DNA of 64,000 nt from the NCBI GenBank assembly GCA_045587545.1, contig JAZNCN010000010.1, positions 124,001 through 188,000 of the forward strand. Reading direction: 5' to 3'. The number at the start of each line of letters is the position of its first letter. The first letter of the stretch is position 1. Below are positions 1-9,902 of this stretch, piece after piece. The notes under the pieces were generated by a model. The model was not told the origin of the DNA. It worked only from the letters and a program-made list of their open reading frames with translations, and searched no databases. The translations under genes and the position numbers were made by a program. This DNA comes from Caccoplasma_A sp045587545 (lineage in GTDB: Bacteria > Bacteroidota > Bacteroidia > Bacteroidales > G3-4614).

Positions 1-1
1 A

Positions 2-553
2 ACAACAGTGTCAGATAACTCTGATATGTATGTATATTTCTCAATGACTGAAAACCAACTTCTTAATCTTGTAAGAGAGTATGGTTCAAAGGATAATGCT
101 TTGAAGCAGATGCCAGAAATTGAATTACGATTAAACGATAAATCGCTATATAGCGAAAAGGGAAAGATTGAGACAATAAGCGGTGTTATTGACCCCACAA
201 CAGGAACCGTTAGTCTTCGTGCAATATTCCCTAACAAGGGAGGTCTTCTTCACTCAGGAGGAGCCGGAAGCGTAATAGTTCCTACAACATATAAAGATGC
301 AGTTGTTGTACCCCAAAGTGCAACATTTGAACTTCAGCATATGAATTTCGTATATAAAGTGGTTGACGGAAAGGCAGTTGCTGCCCCTGTGCAAGTTCTT
401 CGTGTTAATGGAGGTAAAGAGTATATAGTAGAGATGGGTCTTTATGCGGGCGATACAATTGTTGCTGAGGGTGTGGCTCTTCTTCGTGAGGGAACACCTA
501 TCAAACCCAAACAAGCTCCCGATGCTACCCAAATGGCTCAACCTACAAAATAA
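2..553 (+). CDS. RND efflux periplasmic adaptor (MFP), 5' end missing
   Basis: Membrane fusion protein of a tripartite efflux pump, bridging the inner-membrane RND pump and the outer-membrane channel. The frame is open to the left edge of the window, so the N-terminus (signal or lipobox, hairpin, first lipoyl half) lies outside; a GTG at 8 is internal and not a true start. What remains is the beta-barrel and membrane-proximal part: the segment reading SGVIDPTTGTVSLRAIFPN followed by VPQSATF is typical of HlyD/AcrA-family adaptors. The stop is 24 bases before the RND pump gene, and the order adaptor-pump-channel is the classic operon. Substrate cannot be told from sequence. Confidence 0.9.
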   Translation, partial: TTVSDNSDMYVYFSMTENQLLNLVREYGSKDNALKQMPEIELRLNDKSLYSEKGKIETISGVIDPTTGTVSLRAIFPNKGGLLHSGGAGSVIVPTTYKDAVVVPQSATFELQHMNFVYKVVDGKAVAAPVQVLRVNGGKEYIVEMGLYAGDTIVAEGVALLREGTPIKPKQAPDATQMAQPTK

Positions 554-577
554 TTTAGTCTAAGGAGGATATATATA

Positions 578-3500
578 ATGAATTTAAAAAGATTTATAGA
601 TCGCCCTATATTATCGGCGGTAATATCAATTGTAATAGTAATTATGGGATTGATAGGTTTATCAAACCTACCCATAGAGCAATATCCCGACATTGCACCT
701 CCAACAGTAATGGTACATGCAACCTACTATGGTGCTAATGCCGAGACTATACAAAAGGCTGTGATTGCTCCTCTTGAAGAGGCTATCAACGGTGTGGAGG
801 ATATGACCTATATGACCTCTACTGCTTCAAACGCCGGTTCGGCTTCAATTACAATCTATTTTAAGCAGGGAACCGATCCGGATATGGCGGCAGTCAATGT
901 TCAAAACCGTGTTTCACGTGCTAACGGACGTTTGCCTCAAGAGGTTAAACAAGTTGGTGTTACAACAATGAAACGCCAAACAAGTATGTTGCAACTATTC
1001 TCATTGCACTGCCCAAACGGAATGTATGATGAGAACTTCCTTGCAAACTACATAAATATAAATATTAAACCTCAAATTCTTCGTATTACCGGTGTTGGTG
1101 ATATGATGGTGTTGGGAGGTGAGTATAGTATGCGTATATGGTTGAAACCTGATGTTATGGCTACATACAAGTTGATGCCTTCAGATGTTACTATGGCTCT
1201 TGCCGAGCAAAATATTGAGGCAGCAACAGGTCAATTCGGAGAAAATTCAAAAGAGACCTTCCAATATACAATGAAGTATAAAGGACGTTTAATGACTCCT
1301 GAAGAGTTTGGAAATATCATAATACGTTCAACTTCTGATGGTGAAATCTTACGATTAAAAGATATTGCCGATGTTGAGATGGGTCGCGAAAGTTATTCAT
1401 ATGTAGGAGAGTTTAATGCACACCCTGGTGTTATGGCAATGGTCTTTCAGACAGCAGGATCAAATGCTACAGCTGTAAATGAAGAGATTGACCAACTTCT
1501 TGATGAAGTTCGCAAAGACCTTCCAAAAGGAGTAGAGTTAGACCAAGTAAATAGTACTAACGATTTCTTGTTTGCATCAATTAGCAATGTGGTTCGTACA
1601 CTTATTGAGGCTATCATTCTTGTAATTTTGGTTGTATATGTATTCTTGCAAGATGTTCGCTCAACAATAATTCCGTTGGTGGGTATTGTAGTATCGTTGG
1701 TGGGAACATTTGCATTTATGATGGTTGCTGGTTTCAGTCTTAACCTTATTACATTGTTTGCATTGGTTCTTGTAATTGGTACGGTGGTAGATGATGCCAT
1801 TATTGTGGTTGAAGCAGTACAAGCTAAATTTGATGCAGGTTATCGTTCGCCCAAAAAGGCGAGTGTCGATGCCATGAAAGGTATCAGTAATGCCGTAATC
1901 ACATCGTCTCTTGTATTTATGGTGGTGTTTATTCCCGTATCTTTTATGGGTGGAACATCAGGAGTATTCTATACTCAATTTGGTTTGACAATGGCTGTTG
2001 CTGTAGGTATTTCGGCTATTAACGCTTTGACATTAAGCCCTGCACTTTGTGCATTGTTATTGAAACCATACATGAACGAGGACGGTTCACAAAAGAATAA
2101 CTTTGCTGCTCGTTTCCGTAAGGCATTTAATGCTGCATTCGGAACATTGGCAGAGAAGTATCGTAAAATTGTGATGCTTTTTGTTAAACGTAAATGGCTT
2201 GCATGGGTAATTCTTGTGCTATCAGTAGGTTTGTTGGGTTATTTCATGAAAACAACAAAAACAAGTCTTGTCCCGAATGAGGACCAAGGATTTGTTATTG
2301 TTAACGTAAGTGCCGCTCCCGGTAGCTCAATTGCACAAACTGATGCAATTATGAAAACCGTTCAGCAACGTCTTCAAATGATACCTCAAATTAAGTATCT
2401 TCAAAAGGTAACAGGTTACGGAGTTCTTTCAGGTCAAGGAAACTCATTTGGATTGTTTATGGTGCGTCTGAAACATTGGGACGACCGTAAAGGCGAAGGA
2501 GATGATGTTGATAGTATAATAAAGATGATATATGGTCTGACAATGGACATTAAAGATGCTCAAGTATTTGCCATATCGCCGGGTATGATTCCGGGTTATG
2601 GTATGGGTAACTCTCTTGACCTTCACTTGCAAGACCGGGCAGGAGGTGATGTAACAGACTTCTTTATGACTTCACAAAAGTATATGGGAGCCTTGATGCA
2701 ACGTCCTGAAATTTCAATGGCTTATTCAACATTTGATATTCGTTATCCGCAATGGAGTGTTGATGTTGATGCTGCAAAATGTAAACGTGCAGGTATAACA
2801 CCTACATTGGTTCTTAGTACATTATCGGCATATTACGGAGGTCAATATGTATCAGACTTTAACCGTTTCTCAAAGGTGTATAGGGTTATGATGCAGGCCG
2901 ATCCAAAATATCGTTTAGATGAGAAATCTCTTGATAACACATTTGTTATAACAGGAACAGGAGAGATGGCTCCATTGAGTCAATTTGTTTCTCTTCAAAG
3001 AGTTTATGGAGCAGAGACACTGTCGCGCTTTAATATGTTTAACTCAATAGCCGTAAATGCTATGCCTGCCGAAGGATATAGTACAGGAGAAGCTATTAAT
3101 GCAGTTAAAGAGACTGCGGCACAATTCTTACCTCGTGGATATGGATATGACTTCGGAGGTATTACTCGTGAAGAGAACTCTCAGACAAACAATACAATTA
3201 TCATTTTTGCAATATGTATTGTGATGATGTACTTGATTCTTTCGGCTCTTTACGAAAGTTTCCTAATACCATTTGCAGTAATTCTTACAATTCCTGCAGG
3301 TTTGATGGGAAGTTTTGCCTTTGCTAAGATGATGGGACTTGAAAATAACATCTATCTGCAAACAGGATTGATTATGCTTATAGGTTTGATAGCAAAAACA
3401 GGTATCTTGCTTACTGAGTTTGCTGTTGAGCGTCGCAGAGCCGGAATGGGTATAACAGAGGCTGCTTTAAGTGCGGCAAAAGCACGTTTACGTCCTATCC

Positions 3501-3778
3501 TGATGACAGTATTGACAATGATATTCGGTATGTTGCCTTTGATGGCTGCACACGGAGTTGGAGCAAATGGTAACCGTTCACTTGGATCAGGTGTTGTTGG
3601 AGGTATGTTAATAGGAACATTAGCCTTGTTATTCATGGTTCCATCTCTATATATAACCTTCCAATGGTTAGACGAGAAGGTTAAACCTTTGAAAAAACAA
3701 AAGACACAAGACCTTCAAATCAAGCATGATATAGAAGAGGTTATAAAAGAGAAGAAAGCAGAAAAAGGAAAAGCCTAA
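578..3778 (+). CDS. RND multidrug efflux pump, inner-membrane subunit (HAE1/AcrB family)
   Basis: Proton-driven RND transporter of 1066 residues, the usual size for AcrB/MexB-type pumps. It starts with the family signature (N-terminal helix FIDRPILSAVISIVIVIMG, then LPIEQYPDIAPP), has two large periplasmic loops and twelve predicted membrane helices, and carries the paired aspartates of the proton relay in TM4 (IGTVVDDAIIVVEA, about residues 405-406). A strong Shine-Dalgarno (taaggagg) lies upstream of the ATG. The C-terminal tail is lysine-rich and cytoplasmic. It follows the adaptor by 24 bases and is followed after 5 bases by the channel gene, so all three are co-transcribed. Homology is clear; the exported compounds are unknown. 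Confidence 0.96.
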   Translation: MNLKRFIDRPILSAVISIVIVIMGLIGLSNLPIEQYPDIAPPTVMVHATYYGANAETIQKAVIAPLEEAINGVEDMTYMTSTASNAGSASITIYFKQGTDPDMAAVNVQNRVSRANGRLPQEVKQVGVTTMKRQTSMLQLFSLHCPNGMYDENFLANYININIKPQILRITGVGDMMVLGGEYSMRIWLKPDVMATYKLMPSDVTMALAEQNIEAATGQFGENSKETFQYTMKYKGRLMTPEEFGNIIIRSTSDGEILRLKDIADVEMGRESYSYVGEFNAHPGVMAMVFQTAGSNATAVNEEIDQLLDEVRKDLPKGVELDQVNSTNDFLFASISNVVRTLIEAIILVILVVYVFLQDVRSTIIPLVGIVVSLVGTFAFMMVAGFSLNLITLFALVLVIGTVVDDAIIVVEAVQAKFDAGYRSPKKASVDAMKGISNAVITSSLVFMVVFIPVSFMGGTSGVFYTQFGLTMAVAVGISAINALTLSPALCALLLKPYMNEDGSQKNNFAARFRKAFNAAFGTLAEKYRKIVMLFVKRKWLAWVILVLSVGLLGYFMKTTKTSLVPNEDQGFVIVNVSAAPGSSIAQTDAIMKTVQQRLQMIPQIKYLQKVTGYGVLSGQGNSFGLFMVRLKHWDDRKGEGDDVDSIIKMIYGLTMDIKDAQVFAISPGMIPGYGMGNSLDLHLQDRAGGDVTDFFMTSQKYMGALMQRPEISMAYSTFDIRYPQWSVDVDAAKCKRAGITPTLVLSTLSAYYGGQYVSDFNRFSKVYRVMMQADPKYRLDEKSLDNTFVITGTGEMAPLSQFVSLQRVYGAETLSRFNMFNSIAVNAMPAEGYSTGEAINAVKETAAQFLPRGYGYDFGGITREENSQTNNTIIIFAICIVMMYLILSALYESFLIPFAVILTIPAGLMGSFAFAKMMGLENNIYLQTGLIMLIGLIAKTGILLTEFAVERRRAGMGITEAALSAAKARLRPILMTVLTMIFGMLPLMAAHGVGANGNRSLGSGVVGGMLIGTLALLFMVPSLYITFQWLDEKVKPLKKQKTQDLQIKHDIEEVIKEKKAEKGKA

Positions 3779-3783
3779 ACCTA

Positions 3784-5163
3784 ATGAGAATGAATATGAA
3801 GAATATAATATTAATTGCCGCATGTGCTGCTCTTTTGAGCAGCTGCGGTTTGTACGGAAAATATAAACCCGCAAAAGAGGTTCCCGAAGGGTTATATGGC
3901 GAGGAGGTTGTAATAACCGATAGCAGCAGTATGGCAGATATTTCATGGCGCGAAATGTTTACTGATGTAAAGTTGCAAGCACTTATTGATACAGCGCTTG
4001 TACGTAATGTCGATTATAAAACAACCCAACTTAGAGTTGAACAAGCGGAGGCTGCAATGATTCCTGCAAAATTGGCATATCTACCCTCGTTGGCGATAGC
4101 ACCTCAAGGAGGATATAATTATGTAGATATAAATGGAGGAGTTACAACAAAAACTTATACTGCTCCTGCATCAGCATCTTGGGAACTTGATTTCTTCGGA
4201 AAACTTACAAGTGCAAAACGTAAGGCAAAAGCTACGTTGGAGCAAACCCGTGATTATGAGCAAGCAGTTAAAACTCAACTTATAGCAGGAGTTGCCACAA
4301 CATACTATAGTTTACTTATGTTGGACGAGCAATTGAAAATTGCCGAGGAGACAAAAGCAAATTGGGAGCAGAGTGTAAAAACTGCGAGAGCAATGAAAAA
4401 AGCAGGTATGATGAACGAAGCGGGTCTTGCTCAAACAGAGGCTACATATTATAACATCAGTACAACTGTATTAACTCTTAAAGAGTCAGTAAATGAGGCT
4501 CAAAATACTTTGTGCTTGTTGTTGGCTAAGACTCCGCAATATATCAATAGAGGATCTCTAAATGAGGCCGTACTACCTGAGAATATTTCGGTAGGTGTGC
4601 CTGTAAGTATATTGTCTCGCCGACCCGATGTAAGAGCCACAGAACATGCGCTTGAAGCTGCATTTTATGATACAAATAAGGCTCGTGCATCATTCTATCC
4701 TCAAATATCTCTTAGTGGAACAGCAGGTTGGACAAACAGCGTAGGATCTGCCATAATAAATCCGGGCGAATTTATAGGTTCGGCTCTATTATCACTTGTT
4801 CAACCAATATTTAATAGAGGGGCTCTTGTGGCAAACTTGAAAGCTATGAAGGCTGGTCAAGAGATTGCTTTGTTAGAATTTAAGAAATCAATCCTAAAAG
4901 CAGGTAGTGAGGTAAATCTTGCTTTAGATAAATATCAAACAGCAAAGGCTAAAACTGAGTTTTATGCAAAACAGGTAGCCTCATTAGAAACTGCAGTAAG
5001 GAGTACACAACTTTTGATGAAACATGGTAATACCACCTACTTAGAGGTATTGACAGCCCAAACAACTCTTTTGAATGCACGTTTAAATCAAGTATCAAAC
5101 AAATTTGTTGAGATACAAGGAATGATAGAGTTGTATCGTTCTTTGGGAGGAGGTCAGGATTAA
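3784..5163 (+). CDS. Outer-membrane efflux channel lipoprotein (TolC/OprM/NodT family)
   Basis: 459-residue outer-membrane factor of the tripartite pump. A lipoprotein signal is visible (hydrophobic stretch, then LSSC with the acylated cysteine at about residue 21). Two repeated coiled-coil halves with conserved OEP motifs follow, including SWELDFFGKL near residue 135 and SILSRRPDVRATE near 275, both typical of the NodT subfamily. It starts 5 bases after the pump stop codon and ends just before a perfect stem-loop terminator, so it is the last gene of the operon. Two more Met codons (residues 3 and 5) are possible starts; they do not alter the signal peptide materially. Confidence 0.95.
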   Translation: MRMNMKNIILIAACAALLSSCGLYGKYKPAKEVPEGLYGEEVVITDSSSMADISWREMFTDVKLQALIDTALVRNVDYKTTQLRVEQAEAAMIPAKLAYLPSLAIAPQGGYNYVDINGGVTTKTYTAPASASWELDFFGKLTSAKRKAKATLEQTRDYEQAVKTQLIAGVATTYYSLLMLDEQLKIAEETKANWEQSVKTARAMKKAGMMNEAGLAQTEATYYNISTTVLTLKESVNEAQNTLCLLLAKTPQYINRGSLNEAVLPENISVGVPVSILSRRPDVRATEHALEAAFYDTNKARASFYPQISLSGTAGWTNSVGSAIINPGEFIGSALLSLVQPIFNRGALVANLKAMKAGQEIALLEFKKSILKAGSEVNLALDKYQTAKAKTEFYAKQVASLETAVRSTQLLMKHGNTTYLEVLTAQTTLLNARLNQVSNKFVEIQGMIELYRSLGGGQD

Positions 5164-5190
5164 TAAATTAGAGATTGACAATCTTATACG

Positions 5191-5222
5191 GCAGGTTACA
5201 GAAAATGTAACCTGCTTTTTTA
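5191..5222 (+). terminator. Rho-independent terminator of the efflux operon
   Basis: Perfect 10-bp stem (gcaggttaca / tgtaacctgc) with a 5-base loop, followed at once by a run of T residues. It lies 27 bases after the channel gene stop. Confidence 0.92.
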
Positions 5223-5270
5223 TTTTGTATATGTAGCTTTTAAAAATCATAAACTAACAATATGTTTCCC

Positions 5271-5301
5271 TTTGTAAATTGATGCAATTAAATTACCTTT
5301 G
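5271..5301 (+). promoter_or_regulatory. Bacteroidetes-type promoter for the purD run
   Basis: TTTG at 5271-5274, a 19-bp spacer, and TACCTTTG at 5294-5301, a full match to the Bacteroidetes primary sigma consensus (TTTG, 19-21 bp, TAnnTTTG). It sits after the efflux terminator and 65 bases before the purD ATG. Confidence 0.8.
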
Positions 5302-5366
5302 CAAATAACTGTTGATATAACCATATTAACCTGCTTATAAAGTATAAACAAATAAAAATAGTATAT

Positions 5367-6638
5367 ATGAATATCCTTTTATTAGGTTCGGGCGGAAGAG
5401 AGAATGCCCTTGCGTGGAAAATAACACAAAGTAACAAATGCGATAAGTTGTTTATTGCACCCGGTAATGCCGGTACCGCTACAGTTGGAACAAATGTGGC
5501 AATCAAGGCCGATGACTTTGATGCTGTAAAAGAGTTTGTCCTTCAGAATAATATCAAGATGGTTGTAGTTGGTCCTGAGGACCCTCTGGTAAAAGGAGTA
5601 TATGATTATTTTAAAACAACACCAGAATTATCATCTATCCCTGTTATAGGTCCTTCAAAAGAGGGTGCGCGCCTTGAGGGAAGCAAAGCCTTTGCAAAAG
5701 CATTTATGATGCGTCATAATATACCTACAGCAGCATATAAGGAGTTTACAGCAAAGGAGTATGATGAAGCAGTAGATTTTTTGAAGAGATTAAAAGCTCC
5801 ATATGTACTGAAAGCTGATGGCTTGGCAGCAGGGAAAGGGGTCCTTATTATTGATAACCTAAAAGAGGCGGAGCAGGAGTTAAAGGCAATGCTTGATGGA
5901 ATGTTTGGTGAAGCAAGCAGTACAGTGGTTATTGAAGAGTTCTTGTCGGGAATAGAGTGCTCGGTATTTGTACTTACAGACGGTGAAAGCTATAAAATCT
6001 TACCTGTTGCCAAAGATTATAAACGCATAGGAGAAGGCGATACAGGTTTAAACACCGGAGGTATGGGTGCTGTTTCACCAGTATCATTTGCCAATGCAGA
6101 ATTTATGGCAAAGGTTGAGGAGCGTATAGTAATTCCAACAGTTGAAGGGCTTAAAAAAGAGGGAATTGAATATAAAGGATTTATCTTCTTAGGACTTATA
6201 AATGTTGAAGGAGAACCAATGGTTATTGAGTATAACGTAAGAATGGGCGATCCTGAGACAGAGGCGGTTATGTTACGAGTAAAGTCGGATCTTGTTGAAT
6301 TGTTTGAAGGAGTAGCAGATGGTACTCTTTGTAATAAGACCCTTGAAATAGATTCACGTTATGCTGTAACTGTTATGTTGGTATCAGGAGGCTATCCCGG
6401 AGATTATGAAAAGGGGAAAGAGATTACAGGTCTTACTGATGTTACAGATAGTATTCTTTTCCATGCAGGCACAACATTAAAAGAAGGTAAAGTATTTACT
6501 TCAGGCGGTAGAGTTATAGCTGTAAGTTCATACGGTAACAGCAAAGATGAGGCATTGGCAAAATCGTTTGAGAATGCTCAAAAGATAATCTTTGATAAAA
6601 AATATTATCGTAGAGATATAGGCTTTGACCTTAAATAA
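5367..6638 (+). CDS. purD: Phosphoribosylamine--glycine ligase
   Basis: GAR synthetase, second step of de novo purine synthesis: joins glycine to 5-phosphoribosylamine using ATP, in the cytoplasm. 423 residues, normal for PurD. The N-terminus carries GSGGRENALAWK, and the ATP-grasp part has VLKADGLAAGKGV, the conserved LNTGGMGAVSP loop near 230 and the metal-binding segment YNVRMGDPETEA. It has its own promoter about 65 bases upstream. The 3' end overlaps the possible TTG start of the next gene by 14 bases, so the downstream membrane protein is probably translationally coupled. Another purine gene, purC, lies at 33752-34696 on the other strand. Confidence 0.97.
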   Translation: MNILLLGSGGRENALAWKITQSNKCDKLFIAPGNAGTATVGTNVAIKADDFDAVKEFVLQNNIKMVVVGPEDPLVKGVYDYFKTTPELSSIPVIGPSKEGARLEGSKAFAKAFMMRHNIPTAAYKEFTAKEYDEAVDFLKRLKAPYVLKADGLAAGKGVLIIDNLKEAEQELKAMLDGMFGEASSTVVIEEFLSGIECSVFVLTDGESYKILPVAKDYKRIGEGDTGLNTGGMGAVSPVSFANAEFMAKVEERIVIPTVEGLKKEGIEYKGFIFLGLINVEGEPMVIEYNVRMGDPETEAVMLRVKSDLVELFEGVADGTLCNKTLEIDSRYAVTVMLVSGGYPGDYEKGKEITGLTDVTDSILFHAGTTLKEGKVFTSGGRVIAVSSYGNSKDEALAKSFENAQKIIFDKKYYRRDIGFDLK

Positions 6639-7653
6639 CGGAGAGGTGGTATCACGAAGGGATTATGGGACAATAAGCATACCAACAAACTTGGTATCTC
6701 ATATTTTATGTATAATTGCAGCGGTGGCATTAACTGTCATCGCTTCAATATTTGTTTCTCCTCAGAATGCCTCTTTTGAGGGATTTATAACTCCTTCTTT
6801 ATCACCTGATTGGAGCACATCATTAATCTCTCTTATAATAAATATTGCCTTAACATTATTGCTTGTTGTTATAATTTCAACAATTGCGAACAGATTTTCA
6901 ATAACTACATTACTCTCACTGTTTCCTACGCTTTTTTTCTTGATGTTGCAATGTTGTAACCCTTCATTATCCTTGACTTTGCAAATGGGGCTTGTTGGAG
7001 CAGTAATGGTGTTGGGCTTTACATACTATCTTTTTGAATATTATGGAGCGACCAGAGTTGAGAGGGTTGTGTTTGGGTCAACTCTTTTAATGTGTGCAAC
7101 CCTAATTGTATGGGATAAAATGGTCTTCTTTATCCCCCTTTTCTGGATTGGACTCTTACAAATGAATAATCTCACCCTTAGAAGCTTCATTGCATCACTG
7201 ATGGCAATAGCAACAAGTATAATTATGTACATATCTGTTGACTATTTGGGTTGGATTAATTCGGATTATATCGGGGCGTGGCATAGAATAAAGAGTATTA
7301 TATCTTTAGCAGATTATAATATTGTTTCGGCAGAGAGCCTATATCAAATAGCCTATATAATTCCTGCCTTTTTGGTTGTTTGCGTGTATAATATAAGCAT
7401 GTTGTATAGCGATTCAAAAGATAAGATTTCAACAAAAAGATATATTGTATTTTTAAATACAATATTTATATTTTCAGTATTGATGATGTTGTTGAATCCT
7501 GTTAATAAGAATGAGTATTTACCTATTTTTAATGCCTCCTCGGCAATACTTGCTGCCCGATATTTTAATACAATACGCAGTAAAGCTAAATTGAGATACT
7601 TATTATTGTTTATTTTTACATATATAACAATATTTATAGTATGGATTTGGTAG
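6625..7653 (+). CDS. Polytopic membrane protein of unknown function
   Basis: About 340 residues with roughly nine or ten hydrophobic helices and short polar loops; no signal peptide and no motif I recognise. The upstream-most start is a TTG inside the purD 3' end; a GTG at 6646, just behind a ggag sequence, is an equally good start and gives a protein seven residues shorter. The 3' end overlaps the next gene (YqaA-like) by 13 bases, so both are read from the same mRNA as purD. The layout recalls small integral membrane proteins that accompany purine genes in Bacteroidetes, but I cannot assign a family. Confidence 0.75.
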   Translation: MTLNNGEVVSRRDYGTISIPTNLVSHILCIIAAVALTVIASIFVSPQNASFEGFITPSLSPDWSTSLISLIINIALTLLLVVIISTIANRFSITTLLSLFPTLFFLMLQCCNPSLSLTLQMGLVGAVMVLGFTYYLFEYYGATRVERVVFGSTLLMCATLIVWDKMVFFIPLFWIGLLQMNNLTLRSFIASLMAIATSIIMYISVDYLGWINSDYIGAWHRIKSIISLADYNIVSAESLYQIAYIIPAFLVVCVYNISMLYSDSKDKISTKRYIVFLNTIFIFSVLMMLLNPVNKNEYLPIFNASSAILAARYFNTIRSKAKLRYLLLFIFTYITIFIVWIW

Positions 7654-8093
7654 CATATTTGTCTGATTGGGGATATTGGGGGTTATTTATAGCTTCGTTT
7701 ATAGCGGGTTCAGCCTTTCCATTTTGTTCGGAAGCTGTTCTTGCAATATTATTAGCAACAGGATTTGATGCAAATCTCTCATTACTATTTGCTACTACCG
7801 GAAATTTTTTGGGAGGTACGACATGTTATTATATTGGGCGTTTGGGAAAATTAGAGTGGATTGATAAATATCTGCATATAAAACCGGATAAACTTGAGCG
7901 TACAATGAAATTTGTGCAGAAAGGACCGGGTGGTTTGATGGCATTTCTGTCATTTTTACCTGCAGGAGGTACAGTAATAGTTGTGGCTCTTGGCTATATG
8001 AGAGCAAATTTGTGGATAACAAACATTTCTATGCTTGTAGGAAAATTTCTCCGATACTATTGTATAGTAAAAGGTGTTCAGTTTTTTATGTAG
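7641..8093 (+). CDS. YqaA-like DedA/SNARE-associated (VTT) membrane protein
   Basis: 150-residue inner-membrane protein of the YqaA branch of the DedA/VTT superfamily. Visible marks are the re-entrant-loop segment SFIAGSAFPFCSEAVLA (about residues 18-34), GNFLGGTTCYYIGR near 53-66, and FLSFLPAGGTVIVVALG near 100-116, where YqaA proteins carry a conserved proline- and glycine-rich loop. Larger DedA relatives act in lipid-carrier or lipid flipping; the exact role of YqaA is not established. It overlaps the preceding membrane protein by 13 bases and is followed after 22 bases by dusB. Confidence 0.85.
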   Translation: MDLVAYLSDWGYWGLFIASFIAGSAFPFCSEAVLAILLATGFDANLSLLFATTGNFLGGTTCYYIGRLGKLEWIDKYLHIKPDKLERTMKFVQKGPGGLMAFLSFLPAGGTVIVVALGYMRANLWITNISMLVGKFLRYYCIVKGVQFFM

Positions 8094-8115
8094 TAGTTAC
8101 TGATATAGTTAGTAT

Positions 8116-9108
8116 ATGAAAATAGATAAAATAGATTTTGGCAATCAACCTCTTTTTCTTGCCCCCATGGAGGGAGTTACAGATGCTTCGTTTAGGCTTA
8201 TGTGTAAAGAGTATGGAGCCGATATGGTATATACAGAATTTGTTTCGGCAGATGCTCTTATAAGGCATGTTAATAAAACAGAAGCGAAATTATCTATCAG
8301 TGATGAGGAGCGTCCGGTTGTAATTCAAATATATGGGCGTGAGATTGAACCTATGGTTGAGGCTGCAAAGATATGCCGTGAGGCTAATCCCGATATATTG
8401 GATATAAATTTTGGTTGTCCTGTAAAGCGTGTGGCAGGAAAGGGTGCAGGTGCAGGAATGTTACGAAATATACCTCAGATGCTTGCCATAACACGAGCAG
8501 TTGTTGAGGCAGTTGATATCCCGGTTACAGTAAAGACCCGTTTAGGGTGGGACCACGATTCAAAAATAATTGAGACTCTTGCCGAGGAGTTGCAAGATTG
8601 TGGTATTGCCGCACTTACAATACATGGACGTACCCGTAGCCAGATGTACACGGGTAGTGCCGATTGGGATTATATAGGAAGGGTAAAGGCAAATCCAAAG
8701 ATTCGTATCCCAATAATAGGTAATGGCGATGTTACAACCCCTCAAACTGCCCAAGATTATTTTAATAAATATAAAACCGATGCAATAATGATAGGGCGTG
8801 GTGCAATTGGTGCGCCATGGATATTCCGTGATATAAAAGGGTATATGAATAATCCCGAAACATATATACCTCTTTCGGTCGAAGAAAAAATGAATGTTTT
8901 TCGTCGTCAAATGCGCGAAAGTATAGCCCGATTAGATGAACGTAGAGGAATACTTCATATTCGTCGTCATCTTGCGGCAACAGATCTTTTTAAAGGAATT
9001 CCTAATTTCAGAGATATTAAAATTGCTATGTTGCGAGCAGAAAAAGAAGATGAATTAAACTCAATTTTTGATACAATACAAAATAAATATCTAAATAACA
9101 GTTATTAA
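8116..9108 (+). CDS. dusB: tRNA-dihydrouridine synthase (DusB type)
   Basis: FMN-dependent enzyme that reduces uridine to dihydrouridine in the D-loop of tRNA. 330 residues, usual length. The TIM barrel begins with APMEGVTDASFR; the catalytic cysteine is in NFGCPVKRVAGKGAG (about residue 101); the FMN phosphate site is formed by VTVKTRLGWD, TIHGRTRSQMYTGSADW and IIGNGDV. The PVKRV context and the length favour DusB over DusA or DusC. It lies in the purD-porZ run, 22 bases after the YqaA-like gene and 2 bases before the DUF2807 gene. Confidence 0.94.
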   Translation: MKIDKIDFGNQPLFLAPMEGVTDASFRLMCKEYGADMVYTEFVSADALIRHVNKTEAKLSISDEERPVVIQIYGREIEPMVEAAKICREANPDILDINFGCPVKRVAGKGAGAGMLRNIPQMLAITRAVVEAVDIPVTVKTRLGWDHDSKIIETLAEELQDCGIAALTIHGRTRSQMYTGSADWDYIGRVKANPKIRIPIIGNGDVTTPQTAQDYFNKYKTDAIMIGRGAIGAPWIFRDIKGYMNNPETYIPLSVEEKMNVFRRQMRESIARLDERRGILHIRRHLAATDLFKGIPNFRDIKIAMLRAEKEDELNSIFDTIQNKYLNNSY

Positions 9109-9110
9109 TT

Positions 9111-9842
9111 ATGAAAAAGTTAAGATTTATAATATTGATATTATCAATATTTGCTTTGAATTCGGTTATGTCTGCAGAAAAGGCACCTGTTAAACATAAT
9201 TATGTATATAGCGATACTACAATTACCGAATTTGATAAAATTAGTATAGTAAACGCTATAAATATTGTATATACGCAAAGTGAAAGTCAGTCAGGAAAAG
9301 TAAGAATTTATGCACCGGAAGGGAATGACATTATATCGCTTACTTCAAAAAATGGATTATTGAGTGTTAAATACGGAAAAGGTTATCGCAGAGATTTTGG
9401 AGTTATAATTGTTTATGTATATTCAAAAGAGTTGAACAAAGTAATGTGTTCTGTTGGAGCTAACTTTAAGGCTGAGGGCTTAGTTTCAGGAAAAACTTTA
9501 ACTCTTAAAGTTGCTCATCAAAGTCAAATTAGAATGAATAATCTTGTATATGATGAGGTAAAAGCTAAACGAGGAATAGGTTTCGGAGATATTATACTTT
9601 CAGGAGAGGTTAAGAAGGCCTCGTATTCAATAATAGGCAGAGGTGAGATAAATGCTGAAAATCTTGTTGCCGATGATGTTAATTGTAAGATATTTGGCCT
9701 TGGAGATATAGGTTGTCATGTCAATAAAGAGATATCAGTTCGTAGGTTAGGACGAGGTGCTGCATATTGTAAAGGTGATTTGAAAATATCGGGCAAGAAT
9801 AAGAGTATAAGAGAAATGCCATCTAATGGTAAGTTGCAATAA
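9111..9842 (+). CDS. DUF2807 (GIN domain) secreted protein
   Basis: 243 residues with a clear signal peptide (MKK, hydrophobic core, VMSA before the cleavage region). The rest is a beta-helix-like DUF2807 domain: FDKISIVNAINIVYTQ near 40-55 is the usual opening of the family, followed by short repeated strands rich in Gly and Lys. These proteins occur in the Bacteroidetes envelope and have been called putative auto-transporter adhesin heads, without proof of function. It starts 2 bases after dusB, so it is co-transcribed. Confidence 0.85.
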   Translation: MKKLRFIILILSIFALNSVMSAEKAPVKHNYVYSDTTITEFDKISIVNAINIVYTQSESQSGKVRIYAPEGNDIISLTSKNGLLSVKYGKGYRRDFGVIIVYVYSKELNKVMCSVGANFKAEGLVSGKTLTLKVAHQSQIRMNNLVYDEVKAKRGIGFGDIILSGEVKKASYSIIGRGEINAENLVADDVNCKIFGLGDIGCHVNKEISVRRLGRGAAYCKGDLKISGKNKSIREMPSNGKLQ

Positions 9843-9902
9843 GACAATAAAAGAGATAAAGAGATCGTTATAAATAATGATTATAAATCATGTAATTATA
9901 AT